Notes: generated by a model from the sequence alone, not told the origin. Shown: positions 1-5,740, numbered from the stretch's first letter. The stretch: DNA of 6,926 bases from Gammaproteobacteria bacterium (GCA_024691665.1 JAILNJ010000131.1:1-6926); one strand, 5' to 3'. Made by a program: numbers and translations.

Positions 1-174
1 TTTGTATTTCTCATTAAACTCATCAAGAAAAGACGATACTTCTGAGTGATATTTATTAATCTCAGTATCAATATATCGTCCTTTAAAAGAGTAGTTAATA
101 ACTAAATACTCGATGATTATGAAAGATACAAGTACAATTAAAACAATCGAGAAGAGTTGTGTCTGGAATGACAC
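1..174 (-). CDS. Sensor protein, probable histidine kinase N-terminus (partial)
   Basis: The 58 residues visible have an open frame to the window edge. A short start (VSFQTQ) leads into one strongly hydrophobic membrane segment at about residues 7-28, then a charged, probably extracytoplasmic stretch (about 30-58). This is the usual start of a membrane sensor histidine kinase. No catalytic domain is in the window, so the kinase call rests on position: it follows an OmpR-type response regulator on the same strand by 31 bases. The start is GTG at 174-172. The nearby ATG at 176-174 is in another frame and meets a stop after 12 codons. A GAGGTGG ribosome binding site lies 10 bases upstream of the GTG. 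The likely role is to sense an envelope signal and phosphorylate the regulator encoded upstream. It could instead be another small membrane protein. Confidence 0.7.
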   Translation of the reverse strand, partial: MSFQTQLFSIVLIVLVSFIIIEYLVINYSFKGRYIDTEINKYHSEVSSFLDEFNEKYK

Positions 175-205
175 ATTATAAAAACCACCTCTCGATTTTT
201 CATTT

Positions 206-880
206 TTATTCTTTTTCAAATTTATATCCTATACCAAATATAGTTGTGATAGTTGCGTTTTCTCCAAGCATTTTTCTTAAGCTTTTAACGTATGTATCAA
301 TAATTCTGTTTTCAATACCTTTGTCTCCCCAAAGGATAAGAATTAATTGTTCTCTTGTGCAAGTCTTGCCAGCATTAAGCATTAAGTATTCAAGAAGCTT
401 GAATTCAGTTTTAGTTAATTTAACTAATTGATCTTCAATATAGCATTCAAGATTATTTCTAATGAGTTTAATTTTACCAACTTGAAGGGTTTCTTCTCCG
501 CCTCTTTCTTTAAGAGATTTTCTTCTTTCAAGTAAGTTTCTAGTCTTAGCGATTAGAATTGGAATTCTAAATGGCTTAGTAATATAATCATCTATTTGAA
601 GAGTATATCCTTTTAGGATATCTTGTTCTTCAGATAGAGCACTCATCATAATAATTGGTGTATCGTGTTCTTGTCTGATTCTTTTAGCTACTTCGTATCC
701 ATCAAGACCCGGAAGCATAATATCAAGTACTACGATGTCAGGTAAAAATTCCTTAAAAATATTAAAACCTTGTAGACCGTCAAAGGCTACTTTTACCTCA
801 AAACCGTCGTTTGTGTAGTATTTTTCTAAGATATATGCATATCTTGATTCATCTTCAATAATTAAAATTTTATTTGCCAT
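206..880 (-). CDS. OmpR/PhoB-family two-component response regulator
   Basis: A 224-residue DNA-binding response regulator, the normal length for the family. The receiver domain (about 1-118) shows the acidic pocket E9-D10, the phosphoacceptor D53 in VVLDIMLPGLDG, S80 in MMSA and the conserved lysine K102 in YITKPF. The C-terminal winged helix (about 130-222) contains TEFKLLEYL, the recognition-helix region RIIDTYVKSLRKML and the wing motif TIFGIGYKF. Phosphorylation of D53 should promote dimerisation and promoter binding. In the receiver, the usual GADDY is IDDY preceded by TLQ, a minor variation. The start is supported by AGGAAGG nine bases upstream. It is transcribed away from mnmG and is followed 31 bases later by a probable kinase gene, so the two form a two-component operon. 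The regulon cannot be deduced from the sequence. Confidence 0.95.
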   Translation of the reverse strand: MANKILIIEDESRYAYILEKYYTNDGFEVKVAFDGLQGFNIFKEFLPDIVVLDIMLPGLDGYEVAKRIRQEHDTPIIMMSALSEEQDILKGYTLQIDDYITKPFRIPILIAKTRNLLERRKSLKERGGEETLQVGKIKLIRNNLECYIEDQLVKLTKTEFKLLEYLMLNAGKTCTREQLILILWGDKGIENRIIDTYVKSLRKMLGENATITTIFGIGYKFEKE

Positions 881-907
881 AAATAAGTACCTTCCTAAAA
901 AGATTAT

Positions 908-935
908 AATATAAAAAAGTATTTTCTTATCACAA
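908..935 (-). promoter_or_regulatory. Putative promoter of the two-component operon
   Basis: On the minus strand, TTGTGA (935-930) and TATATT (913-908) are separated by 16 bases. Transcription would start near 901, leaving a leader of about 20 bases that carries the AGGAAGG site. A perfect TATAAT overlaps just downstream (908-903) but has no well-spaced -35 box. The background is very AT-rich, so this is a weak call. Confidence 0.35.
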
Positions 936-951
936 TAATTTTTAATTATTG
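933..951. repeat. Perfect inverted repeat in divergent promoter region
   Basis: CAATAATT (933-940) and AATTATTG (944-951) are exact reverse complements separated by TTT. The repeat overlaps the proposed -35 box of the minus-strand operon and lies just upstream of the proposed mnmG -10. It could be an operator for a dimeric regulator, for example self-regulation by the adjacent response regulator. OmpR-family proteins more often use direct repeats, however, and a palindrome of this AT-only kind can arise by chance. Confidence 0.4.
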
Positions 952-959
952 CGATTTGG

Positions 960-968
960 TGGTATTAT
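960..968 (+). promoter_or_regulatory. Putative extended -10 for the mnmG operon
   Basis: TGG-TATTAT at 960-968 matches an extended -10 element (TGn plus five of six bases of TATAAT). No good -35 box is found 16-18 bases upstream. The upstream gene is divergent, so a promoter must exist between 881 and 983. The weakness of this candidate is that it puts the transcript start near 975, inside the AGGTG ribosome binding site at 974-978. Confidence 0.3.
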
Positions 969-983
969 TTAGTAGGTGAAAAA

Positions 984-2849
984 ATGAAATATGACGCTAT
1001 CGTTGTCGGTGCGGGACATGCTGGATGTGAAGCTGCACTAGCTCTCGCAAGACTAAATAAGAAGACAATTTTAATAACCGGAAATAAAGATTATGTCGCA
1101 TCTATGCCTTGTAATCCATCAATTGGAGGGCCTGCGAAAGGTATCCTCGTTAGAGAAATTGATGCACTTGGTGGTGAGATGGGTGTTAACGCAGATAAGA
1201 CTTATATTCAAATGCGTCTTTTAAACTCATCTAATGGACCAGCCGTTCAAGCACTACGTGCTCAATCAGATAAATATAGATATCATGATGAGATGCTTAA
1301 GGTAATTGAATCAACTCCTAACCTAACTCTAAAAGAAGCTTATGTTAAAAGACTATTAACTGAGAATAATAAGGTTAAAGGTATTGAGACAGAAGATGGA
1401 GAGTTTATAAATGGTGATGCAGTAGTTTTAACTACTGGTACATATTTAAACTCTATGATTTATATGGGACTTAAAGGTGAAGTATCTGGACCTGAAGGTC
1501 AAAAGACTTATTCATCTTTGTCTAATAATTTAAAAGAATTAGGATTTAAGATTTTAAGACTTAAAACTGGTACTCCTCCAAGAATTCTTGATTCATCAAT
1601 TGACTTCAGTCAAATGATTGTGCAACCAGGGGATCAAGATAAGAGAGGTTTTTCAAGAAAGACAACTAAGTTTGTCCCACTAGATAAACAAGTACCATGC
1701 TATCTTATTCATACATCTAAAGAAACTAAAGATATTGTCTTTGATCATTTAGATGAAGCTCCAACTATGACAGGTGAAATCACAGGTATTGGACCTAGAT
1801 ATTGTCCATCTATTGAATCTAAATATGTTAGATTTAGTGAAAAAGAAGCTCACCAAATCTTCGTTGAACCAGTTTCGCTTGGTTCACATAAGATGTATCT
1901 TCAAGGCTTCTCAACTTCTATGCCTAAAGATGTTCAAGAATTAATGGTTAGATCTCTTCCAGGATTTGAACACGCTGAATTCATTGAATATGCATACGCA
2001 ATTGAATATGATGCGATTGATCCACTTCAAATGAGAAGAAGCTTTGAATCAAAGATTATTGATGGCCTATTTACTGCCGGACAAATTAATGGTACTTCAG
2101 GTTATGAAGAAGCCGCAGCTCAAGGTTTAATGGCTGGAATTAATGCTGCAAGAAAACTTGATGGTAAAGAACCAATCATCTTAAAGAGAGATGAAGCATA
2201 TATTGGTGTGCTCGCTGATGACCTTGTAACTAAAGGTGTACAAGACCCTTATAGAATGCTCACATCTCGTGCTGAATATAGACTTCTCTTAAGAGATGAT
2301 AATGCTGAGACAAGACTTCTTCCTATTGGTCATGAAATTGGTCTTGTATCAGATGAAGACTATAATGAGTTCTTAAAAAGAACTTCATTAATGGAAGAAG
2401 AAAGACAAAGACTTGAATCAAACTATGTAACTAATTCAAAAGAAGAAAGTGATAGATGCGATGAACTAGGTGTATCACATGTATCAGTTAAAACATCTTT
2501 ATTTGATTTATTAAAGAGACCTGATTATGATTATAAGAAGGTATTATATGTTAAAGGTATTGAACCTTTACTAGATGAAAAATATATTAATGAATTTGAA
2601 ATATCTATTAAGTATGAAGGATATATTAAAAAATCATTAAAACAAGCTGAAGAATTAAGAAAGCTTGAAAATATTAAGATCTGGCCAGACATTGATTATG
2701 ACAGTATTGTAAATATTGCATCTGAAGCTAAAGAAAAGCTAAAAGAGGTAAAACCAGAAACAATTGGTCAAGCATCTCGTATTAGTGGTGTAAATCCATC
2801 AGATATTAATATACTAATAATATATTTAAGAAGTAAAACTAAGGAATAA
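984..2849 (+). CDS. mnmG: tRNA uridine-5-carboxymethylaminomethyl modification enzyme MnmG (GidA)
   Basis: MnmG is an FAD enzyme that, with the GTPase MnmE, installs the 5-(carboxymethyl)aminomethyl group on wobble U34 of tRNAs, using glycine or ammonium and methylene-tetrahydrofolate. The protein has 621 residues, full family length. It opens with the FAD-binding motif GAGHAGCEAA (9-18), followed by CNPSIGGPAKG (43-53) and TGTPP (195-199). Both family signatures are present: GPRYCPSIESKYVRF (270-284) and AGQINGTSGYEEAAAQGL further on. The conserved cysteines are C43 and C274. The C-terminal helical region (about 540-621), ending TIGQASRISGVNPSDI, is the MnmE-interacting part. The start follows AGGTG at five bases' distance. 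MnmE is not in the window. rsmG follows after two bases, the classic gidA-gidB arrangement. Confidence 0.98.
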   Translation: MKYDAIVVGAGHAGCEAALALARLNKKTILITGNKDYVASMPCNPSIGGPAKGILVREIDALGGEMGVNADKTYIQMRLLNSSNGPAVQALRAQSDKYRYHDEMLKVIESTPNLTLKEAYVKRLLTENNKVKGIETEDGEFINGDAVVLTTGTYLNSMIYMGLKGEVSGPEGQKTYSSLSNNLKELGFKILRLKTGTPPRILDSSIDFSQMIVQPGDQDKRGFSRKTTKFVPLDKQVPCYLIHTSKETKDIVFDHLDEAPTMTGEITGIGPRYCPSIESKYVRFSEKEAHQIFVEPVSLGSHKMYLQGFSTSMPKDVQELMVRSLPGFEHAEFIEYAYAIEYDAIDPLQMRRSFESKIIDGLFTAGQINGTSGYEEAAAQGLMAGINAARKLDGKEPIILKRDEAYIGVLADDLVTKGVQDPYRMLTSRAEYRLLLRDDNAETRLLPIGHEIGLVSDEDYNEFLKRTSLMEEERQRLESNYVTNSKEESDRCDELGVSHVSVKTSLFDLLKRPDYDYKKVLYVKGIEPLLDEKYINEFEISIKYEGYIKKSLKQAEELRKLENIKIWPDIDYDSIVNIASEAKEKLKEVKPETIGQASRISGVNPSDINILIIYLRSKTKE

Positions 2850-2851
2850 TT

Positions 2852-3526
2852 ATGATTAAAGAATTCATCGAAGATTTAAAAACACAAGGCATCGAACTTA
2901 ATAATGATATGATTTCATCTTTTGATGAATTCTTTAATGATCTAGTTGAAAGAAACAAGATTACTAATCTAACTAGAATTGTTTCAGAAAAAGATGCGTA
3001 TTATCTTCATTTTTATGATTCATTAATGGTTTCTAAAGGAATTGAAAACTATAACACTAAATTATTAGATATAGGATGTGGTCCTGGTTTTCCATCAATT
3101 CCACTCAAGATAGTATTTAATGATTTAGATATTACAATGATTGAAGCCACAAATAAGAAAGTAATGTTTGTGAATGAAGAAATAGAAAAGCTCCATCTAA
3201 ATAATATTAGAATTAATCACTTAAGAGCGGAAGATTTTAAAGAATTTGATACATATGATTATGTAACATTAAGAGCGGTAGCTAGTGTAAAAGAACTTCT
3301 CCCATTTACAATTCCCTTTTTAAAGATTAATGGAACACTAATTATTATGAAGGGAGAAAATAAGGGACAAGAAGAATTAGAAGAAGCTAAATCTCTACTT
3401 AATAAATTAAATTCTAAGGTAGATAAAATCATTCCTTATAAAGTATTAGATAGAAACTATGAATTAATACTTATAAAGAAAATTGGTAAGACACCAAAGG
3501 GGTTCCCTAAACCTATACACAAATAA
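2852..3526 (+). CDS. rsmG: 16S rRNA (guanine-N7) methyltransferase RsmG (GidB)
   Basis: RsmG methylates N7 of G527 (E. coli numbering) in 16S rRNA using S-adenosylmethionine, acting on the 530 loop of the small subunit; loss commonly gives low-level streptomycin resistance. The 224-residue protein shows RNKITNLT (34-41), HFYDSL (53-58), the SAM-binding motif LLDIGCGPGFPSIPLKI (71-87), the acidic E98 of the next strand, LRAVAS (140-145) and IIMKG (164-168). It ends in TPKGFPKPIHK, a shortened form of the family's basic proline-rich tail. AGGA six bases before the ATG lies inside the end of mnmG, two bases separate the genes, and translation is probably coupled. The stop is one base before the next start. 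Confidence 0.97.
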   Translation: MIKEFIEDLKTQGIELNNDMISSFDEFFNDLVERNKITNLTRIVSEKDAYYLHFYDSLMVSKGIENYNTKLLDIGCGPGFPSIPLKIVFNDLDITMIEATNKKVMFVNEEIEKLHLNNIRINHLRAEDFKEFDTYDYVTLRAVASVKELLPFTIPFLKINGTLIIMKGENKGQEELEEAKSLLNKLNSKVDKIIPYKVLDRNYELILIKKIGKTPKGFPKPIHK

Positions 3527-3527
3527 T

Positions 3528-3722
3528 ATGGATAAAGATTTTAGAATAAAAGAGGGTGATATTTATATTCTTAATAAAAATCACCCATGTGGTTCAAATA
3601 AATTTAAAGTATTAAAAAGTGGCATAGACACTGAGATAGAATGCCTAAATTGCGGTCATAAAATAACAATTGATAGGCTAAAATTAAGGCAATTTATTAA
3701 AAAGATTGTAAAATGTGAGTAA
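3528..3722 (+). CDS. DUF951 family small zinc-ribbon-like protein
   Basis: A 64-residue protein of the DUF951 family, found in many Bacillota and usually 60-70 residues long. The family hallmark HPCGSNKFKVLKSG (19-32) is followed by IECLNCGHK (37-45), giving cysteines C21, C39, C42 plus histidines H19 and H44 as possible metal ligands. The end is basic (KLRQFIKKIVKCE). The molecular function is not established; a nucleic-acid-binding role is only a guess from the charge and zinc-ribbon look. The ATG lies one base after the rsmG stop with no clear ribosome binding site, so translation probably depends on termination of rsmG. An upstream TTG in the same frame (3483) would give an atypical extension and was not chosen. 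Confidence 0.88.
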   Translation: MDKDFRIKEGDIYILNKNHPCGSNKFKVLKSGIDTEIECLNCGHKITIDRLKLRQFIKKIVKCE

Positions 3723-3748
3723 AAAGGTGTTGACATCACTTTTTACTT
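3717..3748 (+). terminator. Possible weak terminator of the mnmG operon, overlapping the tRNA promoter
   Basis: GAGTAAAAA and GTG (3717-3725, 3727-3729) can pair with CAC and TTTTTACTT (3737-3748), with one bulged G and a seven-base loop. The right arm includes a run of five T. It begins over the stop codon of the DUF951 gene. The stem is AT-rich with few GC pairs, so termination would be weak. The loop contains the -35 box of the tRNA promoter. Confidence 0.35.
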
Positions 3749-3758
3749 AATGTAAAAT
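3730..3758 (+). promoter_or_regulatory. Promoter of the tRNA operon
   Basis: A perfect TTGACA (3730-3735), a 17-base spacer and TAAAAT (3753-3758) form a near-consensus vegetative sigma-factor promoter. The start of transcription would fall near 3764-3766, about 22-24 bases before the first tRNA. This suits a strong stable-RNA operon. Confidence 0.82.
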
Positions 3759-3764
3759 AATAAA

Positions 3765-3784
3765 GCGCGGTTTAAGAGACGCGC
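3765..3784 (+). repeat. GC-only inverted repeat in the tRNA transcript leader
   Basis: GCGCG (3765-3769) pairs with CGCGC (3780-3784) around a ten-base loop. It stands out in an AT-rich spacer and would sit at the very 5' end of the tRNA precursor, three bases before tRNA-Ile. It could protect or mark the leader for processing, or be the GC-rich discriminator typical of stringently controlled promoters. Confidence 0.45.
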
Positions 3785-3787
3785 AAC

Positions 3788-3864
<77 letters not shown>

Positions 3865-3886
3865 TTAAAAATAACCCGTGTACATT

Positions 3887-3962
3887 GGAGGATTAGCTCA
3901 GCTGGGAGAGCATCTGCCTTACAAGCAGAGGGTCGGCGGTTCGAGCCCGTCATCCTCCACCA
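3887..3962 (+). tRNA. tRNA-Val(TAC)
   Basis: A 76-base gene with acceptor GGAGGAT/ATCCTCC, discriminator A and encoded CCA. The anticodon stem TCTGC/GCAGA encloses CTTACAA, anticodon TAC. The T stem GGCGG/CCGTC has one G-U pair. Only seven bases separate it from tRNA-Thr. Confidence 0.97.
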
Positions 3963-3969
3963 GAATGAT

Positions 3970-4045
<76 letters not shown>

Positions 4046-4058
4046 TTTTAAAATATAC

Positions 4059-4134
4059 GACCCGTTAGCTCAGTTGGTAGAGCACTTGACTTTTAATCAA
4101 GGGGTCGGGCGTTCGAACCGCCTACGGGTCACCA
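4059..4134 (+). tRNA. tRNA-Lys(TTT)
   Basis: A 76-base gene with acceptor GACCCGT/ACGGGTC, discriminator A and encoded CCA. The anticodon loop CTTTTAA gives TTT. Its U34 is a standard target of the MnmE/MnmG pathway encoded just upstream. Confidence 0.97.
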
Positions 4135-4146
4135 TCTTAATTTGAT

Positions 4147-4234
4147 GCCTGAGTGGCGGAATTGGTAGACGCGAAGGACTTAAAATCCTTTGTCTGAAGA
4201 GGACGTGCCGGTTCGACCCCGGCCTTGGGTACCA
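4147..4234 (+). tRNA. tRNA-Leu(TAA)
   Basis: An 88-base class II tRNA with a long variable arm (about 4191-4206). The anticodon stem AAGGA/TCCTT encloses CTTAAAA, anticodon TAA. The T arm GCCGG-TTCGACC-CCGGC is perfect, with discriminator A and encoded CCA. The acceptor stem GCCTGAG/CTTGGGT pairs only with three G-U wobbles (1-72, 4-69 and 5-68), which is unusually weak. It is also a usual MnmG substrate. Confidence 0.94.
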
Positions 4235-4241
4235 AATAATT

Positions 4242-4317
4242 GGGGCATTAGCTCAGCTGGGAGAGCGCCTGCCTTGCAAGCAGGAGGTCATCGGTTCGAT
4301 CCCGTTATGCTCCACCA
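4242..4317 (+). tRNA. tRNA-Ala(TGC)
   Basis: A 76-base gene with acceptor GGGGCAT/ATGCTCC containing the G3-U70 pair that identifies alanine tRNAs, discriminator A and encoded CCA. The anticodon loop CTTGCAA gives TGC. The T stem ATCGG/CCGTT has a U-U mismatch at 50-64. Confidence 0.97.
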
Positions 4318-4339
4318 TTCTTTACAAAAACCTAGCCTT

Positions 4340-4416
4340 GGCGAGATAGCTCAATTGGCTAGAGCGTGCGGTTCATACCCGCAAGGTTGAGGGTTCGACA
4401 CCCCCTCTCGCCACCA
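4340..4416 (+). tRNA. tRNA-Met(CAT), elongator
   Basis: A 77-base gene with acceptor GGCGAGA/TCTCGCC, discriminator A and encoded CCA. The anticodon stem-loop TGCGG-TTCATAC-CCGCA carries CAT. It has a fully paired acceptor and lacks the GGG/CCC run of initiators. The loop TTCATAC and cluster position after Ala match the elongator tRNA-Met of the Bacillus cluster. This is one of three CAT tRNAs here. Confidence 0.9.
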
Positions 4417-4419
4417 GAT

Positions 4420-4496
4420 GGACCCATAGCTCAGTTGGTTAGAGCATCCGGCTCATAACCGGACGGTCCAAGGTTCGAGTCCTTGTGGGTCCACCA
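4420..4496 (+). tRNA. tRNA-Ile2(CAT), lysidine-type
   Basis: A 77-base gene with acceptor GGACCCA/TGGGTCC, discriminator A and encoded CCA. The anticodon stem-loop TCCGG-CTCATAA-CCGGA carries CAT. The paired acceptor and lack of GGG/CCC in the anticodon stem exclude an initiator. The GGACC acceptor, with C4-G69 and C5-G68, resembles isoleucine tRNAs whose C34 is changed to lysidine by TilS so that they read AUA. Its place between Met and Ser matches Ile2 in the Bacillus order. Confidence 0.87.
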
Positions 4497-4516
4497 CAAA
4501 TTGAAATAAATCTTAT

Positions 4517-4607
4517 GGAGAAATACCCAAGTGGTTGAAGGGTTCGGTCTTGAAAACCGATAGGGGTGTCAAAGCCCGCGGGGGTTCGAATCCCTCTTTC
4601 TCCGCCA
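4517..4607 (+). tRNA. tRNA-Ser(TGA)
   Basis: A 91-base class II tRNA with acceptor GGAGAAA/TTTCTCC, discriminator G (typical of serine) and encoded CCA. The anticodon stem TCGGT/ACCGA encloses CTTGAAA, anticodon TGA. The long variable arm lies between about 4561 and 4580. Confidence 0.97.
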
Positions 4608-4618
4608 CTTATTTATAT

Positions 4619-4695
<77 letters not shown>

Positions 4696-4714
4696 AGTAA
4701 ATAATTAAGATAAT

Positions 4715-4791
4715 GGTCCTGTGGTGTAGTTGGTTAACATGTCAGTCTGTCACACTGGAGATCGCGAGTTCAAGTCTCGTCGGGACCGCCA
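4715..4791 (+). tRNA. tRNA-Asp(GTC)
   Basis: A 77-base gene with acceptor GGTCCTG/CGGGACC, discriminator G (the aspartate identity base) and encoded CCA. The anticodon loop CTGTCAC gives GTC. Only five bases separate it from tRNA-Phe. Confidence 0.97.
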
Positions 4792-4796
4792 TCTGA

Positions 4797-4872
4797 GGCT
4801 CGGTAGCTCAGTTGGTAGAGCAATGGACTGAAAATCCATGTGTCGGCGGTTCGATCCCGCCCTGAGCCACCA
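4797..4872 (+). tRNA. tRNA-Phe(GAA)
   Basis: A 76-base gene with acceptor GGCTCGG/CTGAGCC, discriminator A and encoded CCA. The anticodon loop CTGAAAA gives GAA. It is the last gene of the cluster, ending 21 bases before the terminator hairpin. Confidence 0.97.
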
Positions 4873-4893
4873 TTTATAATGGAAAGTAAAAAT

Positions 4894-4924
4894 GACCTTG
4901 AGTTTAATGCTTAAGGTCTTTTTT
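4894..4924 (+). terminator. Intrinsic terminator of the tRNA operon
   Basis: GACCTTGAG (4894-4902) pairs with CTTAAGGTC (4910-4918), nine pairs including one G-U, around a seven-base loop. Six T follow (4919-4924). It is a standard rho-independent terminator right after tRNA-Phe. Confidence 0.92.
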
Positions 4925-4925
4925 A

Positions 4926-4955
4926 TTGCTGTTTTAGATATGTGTGTGATATCAT
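4926..4955 (+). promoter_or_regulatory. Putative promoter of the PNPOx-family gene
   Basis: TTGCTG (4926-4931), an 18-base spacer and an extended -10, TG-A-TATCAT (4947-4955), lie just after the tRNA terminator. Initiation six to seven bases after the -10 would fall at 4961-4962, on or next to the A of the start codon, so the message may be leaderless. Confidence 0.5.
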
Positions 4956-4961
4956 AACAAC

Positions 4962-5393
4962 ATGAATACAAAGAATATATTAAAATTTATCGACTCAAGA
5001 AAAGTAGCTTTCATCGCTTCTATCGATGAAAATGGATTTCCAAATATGAAGGCAATGCTTCCTCCAAGAAAAAGAGAAGGACTTACTTTCTATTTTACAA
5101 CAAACACATCATCATTAAGAGTAAAACAATATAGGAATAATCCAAAAGCATCTATCTATTTTTATAGAAAAGGATTATTTGTTTATACTGGAATAATGAT
5201 GGTTGGTACTATGGAAGTACTTGAAGACCAAGAAAGTAAAAATATGATCTGGAGAAAAGGAGACACTATGTATTATAAAGAAGGTGTTACTGATCCTGAT
5301 TACTGTATTCTTAAGTTTACTGCGAAATCAATGAGAATGTATAGAGATTTAAAAACTGAAAACATTGATATAAGTAAAATATTTATATTTTAA
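4962..5393 (+). CDS. Pyridoxamine 5'-phosphate oxidase family (split-barrel flavin) protein
   Basis: A 143-residue protein of the PNPOx-like split-barrel fold, whose members typically bind FMN or a related cofactor and act as small reductases/oxidases or stress proteins. Visible family features are an N-terminal helix, strand VAFIASIDENGFPNMKAM (15-32), FYFTTNTSSLRVKQYRNNPKASIYF (43-67; the TNTSS..R..Q...NP pattern contacts the flavin phosphate in relatives), VGTMEVLED (81-89) and the late DPDYCILKFTA (111-121). It is not the biosynthetic PdxH, which is longer and has a distinct C-terminus. The substrate cannot be deduced. The ATG is chosen because it begins the conserved helix and has no upstream alternative. 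No ribosome binding site precedes it. The gene follows the tRNA terminator and is 44 bases from the TfoX-like gene. Confidence 0.88.
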   Translation: MNTKNILKFIDSRKVAFIASIDENGFPNMKAMLPPRKREGLTFYFTTNTSSLRVKQYRNNPKASIYFYRKGLFVYTGIMMVGTMEVLEDQESKNMIWRKGDTMYYKEGVTDPDYCILKFTAKSMRMYRDLKTENIDISKIFIF

Positions 5394-5397
5394 TAGT

Positions 5398-5426
5398 TCA
5401 GTTGCTTACAATTTGTAAGCAACTGA
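5398..5426. repeat. 13-bp perfect hairpin between PNPOx-family and TfoX-like genes
   Basis: TCAGTTGCTTACA (5398-5410) and TGTAAGCAACTGA (5414-5426) are exact reverse complements around ATT. A further U-G pair is possible (5397/5427). It starts four bases after one stop codon and ends three bases before the GGAG site of the next gene. No T run follows on either strand, so it is not a standard terminator. It may be an operator, an RNA processing or stability hairpin, or a structure that modulates access to the adjacent ribosome binding site. Confidence 0.85.
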
Positions 5427-5437
5427 GATGGAGTTAT

Positions 5438-5722
5438 ATGAGTACACAAGATTATTTAGAATATGTATTAGAACTTTTAAGAGAAGTAGATGGTATAACA
5501 TATAAAAAGATGATGGGGGAGTATATTTTATATAAAGATGGAATAATTTTTGGTGGAATATACGATAATAGATTTTTAGTAAAGAAAGTAAACTCAATAA
5601 TAGATTATGAGTTTAAAGAAGAAACACCTTATCCAGGGGCTAAATCCATGTATTTAATTGATATAGAAAACCCTAAGGAAATAGAAGAAATAGTATATAA
5701 AATTTTAAAAGACCTTAAGTAA
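5438..5722 (+). CDS. TfoX N-terminal domain family protein
   Basis: A 94-residue protein consisting of a single TfoX_N-type domain. The features are KKMMGEYILYKDGIIFGGIYDNRFLVKK (23-50), matching the family's K-MFGEYG-LY-DGK-F..I.DD.LF-K pattern, and TPYPGAKSMYLID (63-75). In Proteobacteria TfoX/Sxy promotes competence, but short TfoX_N-only proteins in Bacillota have no settled role, so no competence function is claimed. The start ATG at 5438 follows GGAG (5430-5433) by four bases; a longer frame from 5402 would run through the hairpin and lacks a good site. The stop codon lies inside the terminator stem. It may be cotranscribed with the PNPOx-family gene, since no terminator or clear promoter separates them. 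Confidence 0.85.
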   Translation: MSTQDYLEYVLELLREVDGITYKKMMGEYILYKDGIIFGGIYDNRFLVKKVNSIIDYEFKEETPYPGAKSMYLIDIENPKEIEEIVYKILKDLK

Positions 5723-5740
5723 TTTAACTTAAGGTTTTTT
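5712..5740 (+). terminator. Intrinsic terminator after the TfoX-like gene
   Basis: ACCTTAAGT (5712-5720) pairs exactly with ACTTAAGGT (5727-5735) around a six-base loop, ending in six T (5735-5740). AAAA before the stem (5707-5710) could make it work partly in both directions. The last codons and the TAA stop (5720-5722) are part of the hairpin. Confidence 0.9.

Noticed and set aside
159..431. Plus-strand reading frame opposite the response regulator
   Set aside because: It lies over the well-supported minus-strand regulator gene and its translation has no recognisable domain.
4190..4390. Short plus-strand frame within the tRNA cluster
   Set aside because: It spans the tRNA-Leu, tRNA-Ala and tRNA-Met genes; the apparent protein is translated tRNA sequence.
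4750..4971. Minus-strand frame over tRNA-Asp and tRNA-Phe
   Set aside because: It contains the well-known artefact peptides made by translating tRNA genes, such as RAGSNRRH and RRDLNSRS.
5398..5426. The long hairpin as an intrinsic terminator or insertion-sequence end
   Set aside because: There is no T run on either strand, no transposase or target-site duplication nearby, and no second copy in the window.
5406..5597. Minus-strand frame opposite the TfoX-like gene
   Set aside because: It is a shadow of the conserved plus-strand TfoX_N domain and has no ribosome binding site or homology that I recognise.
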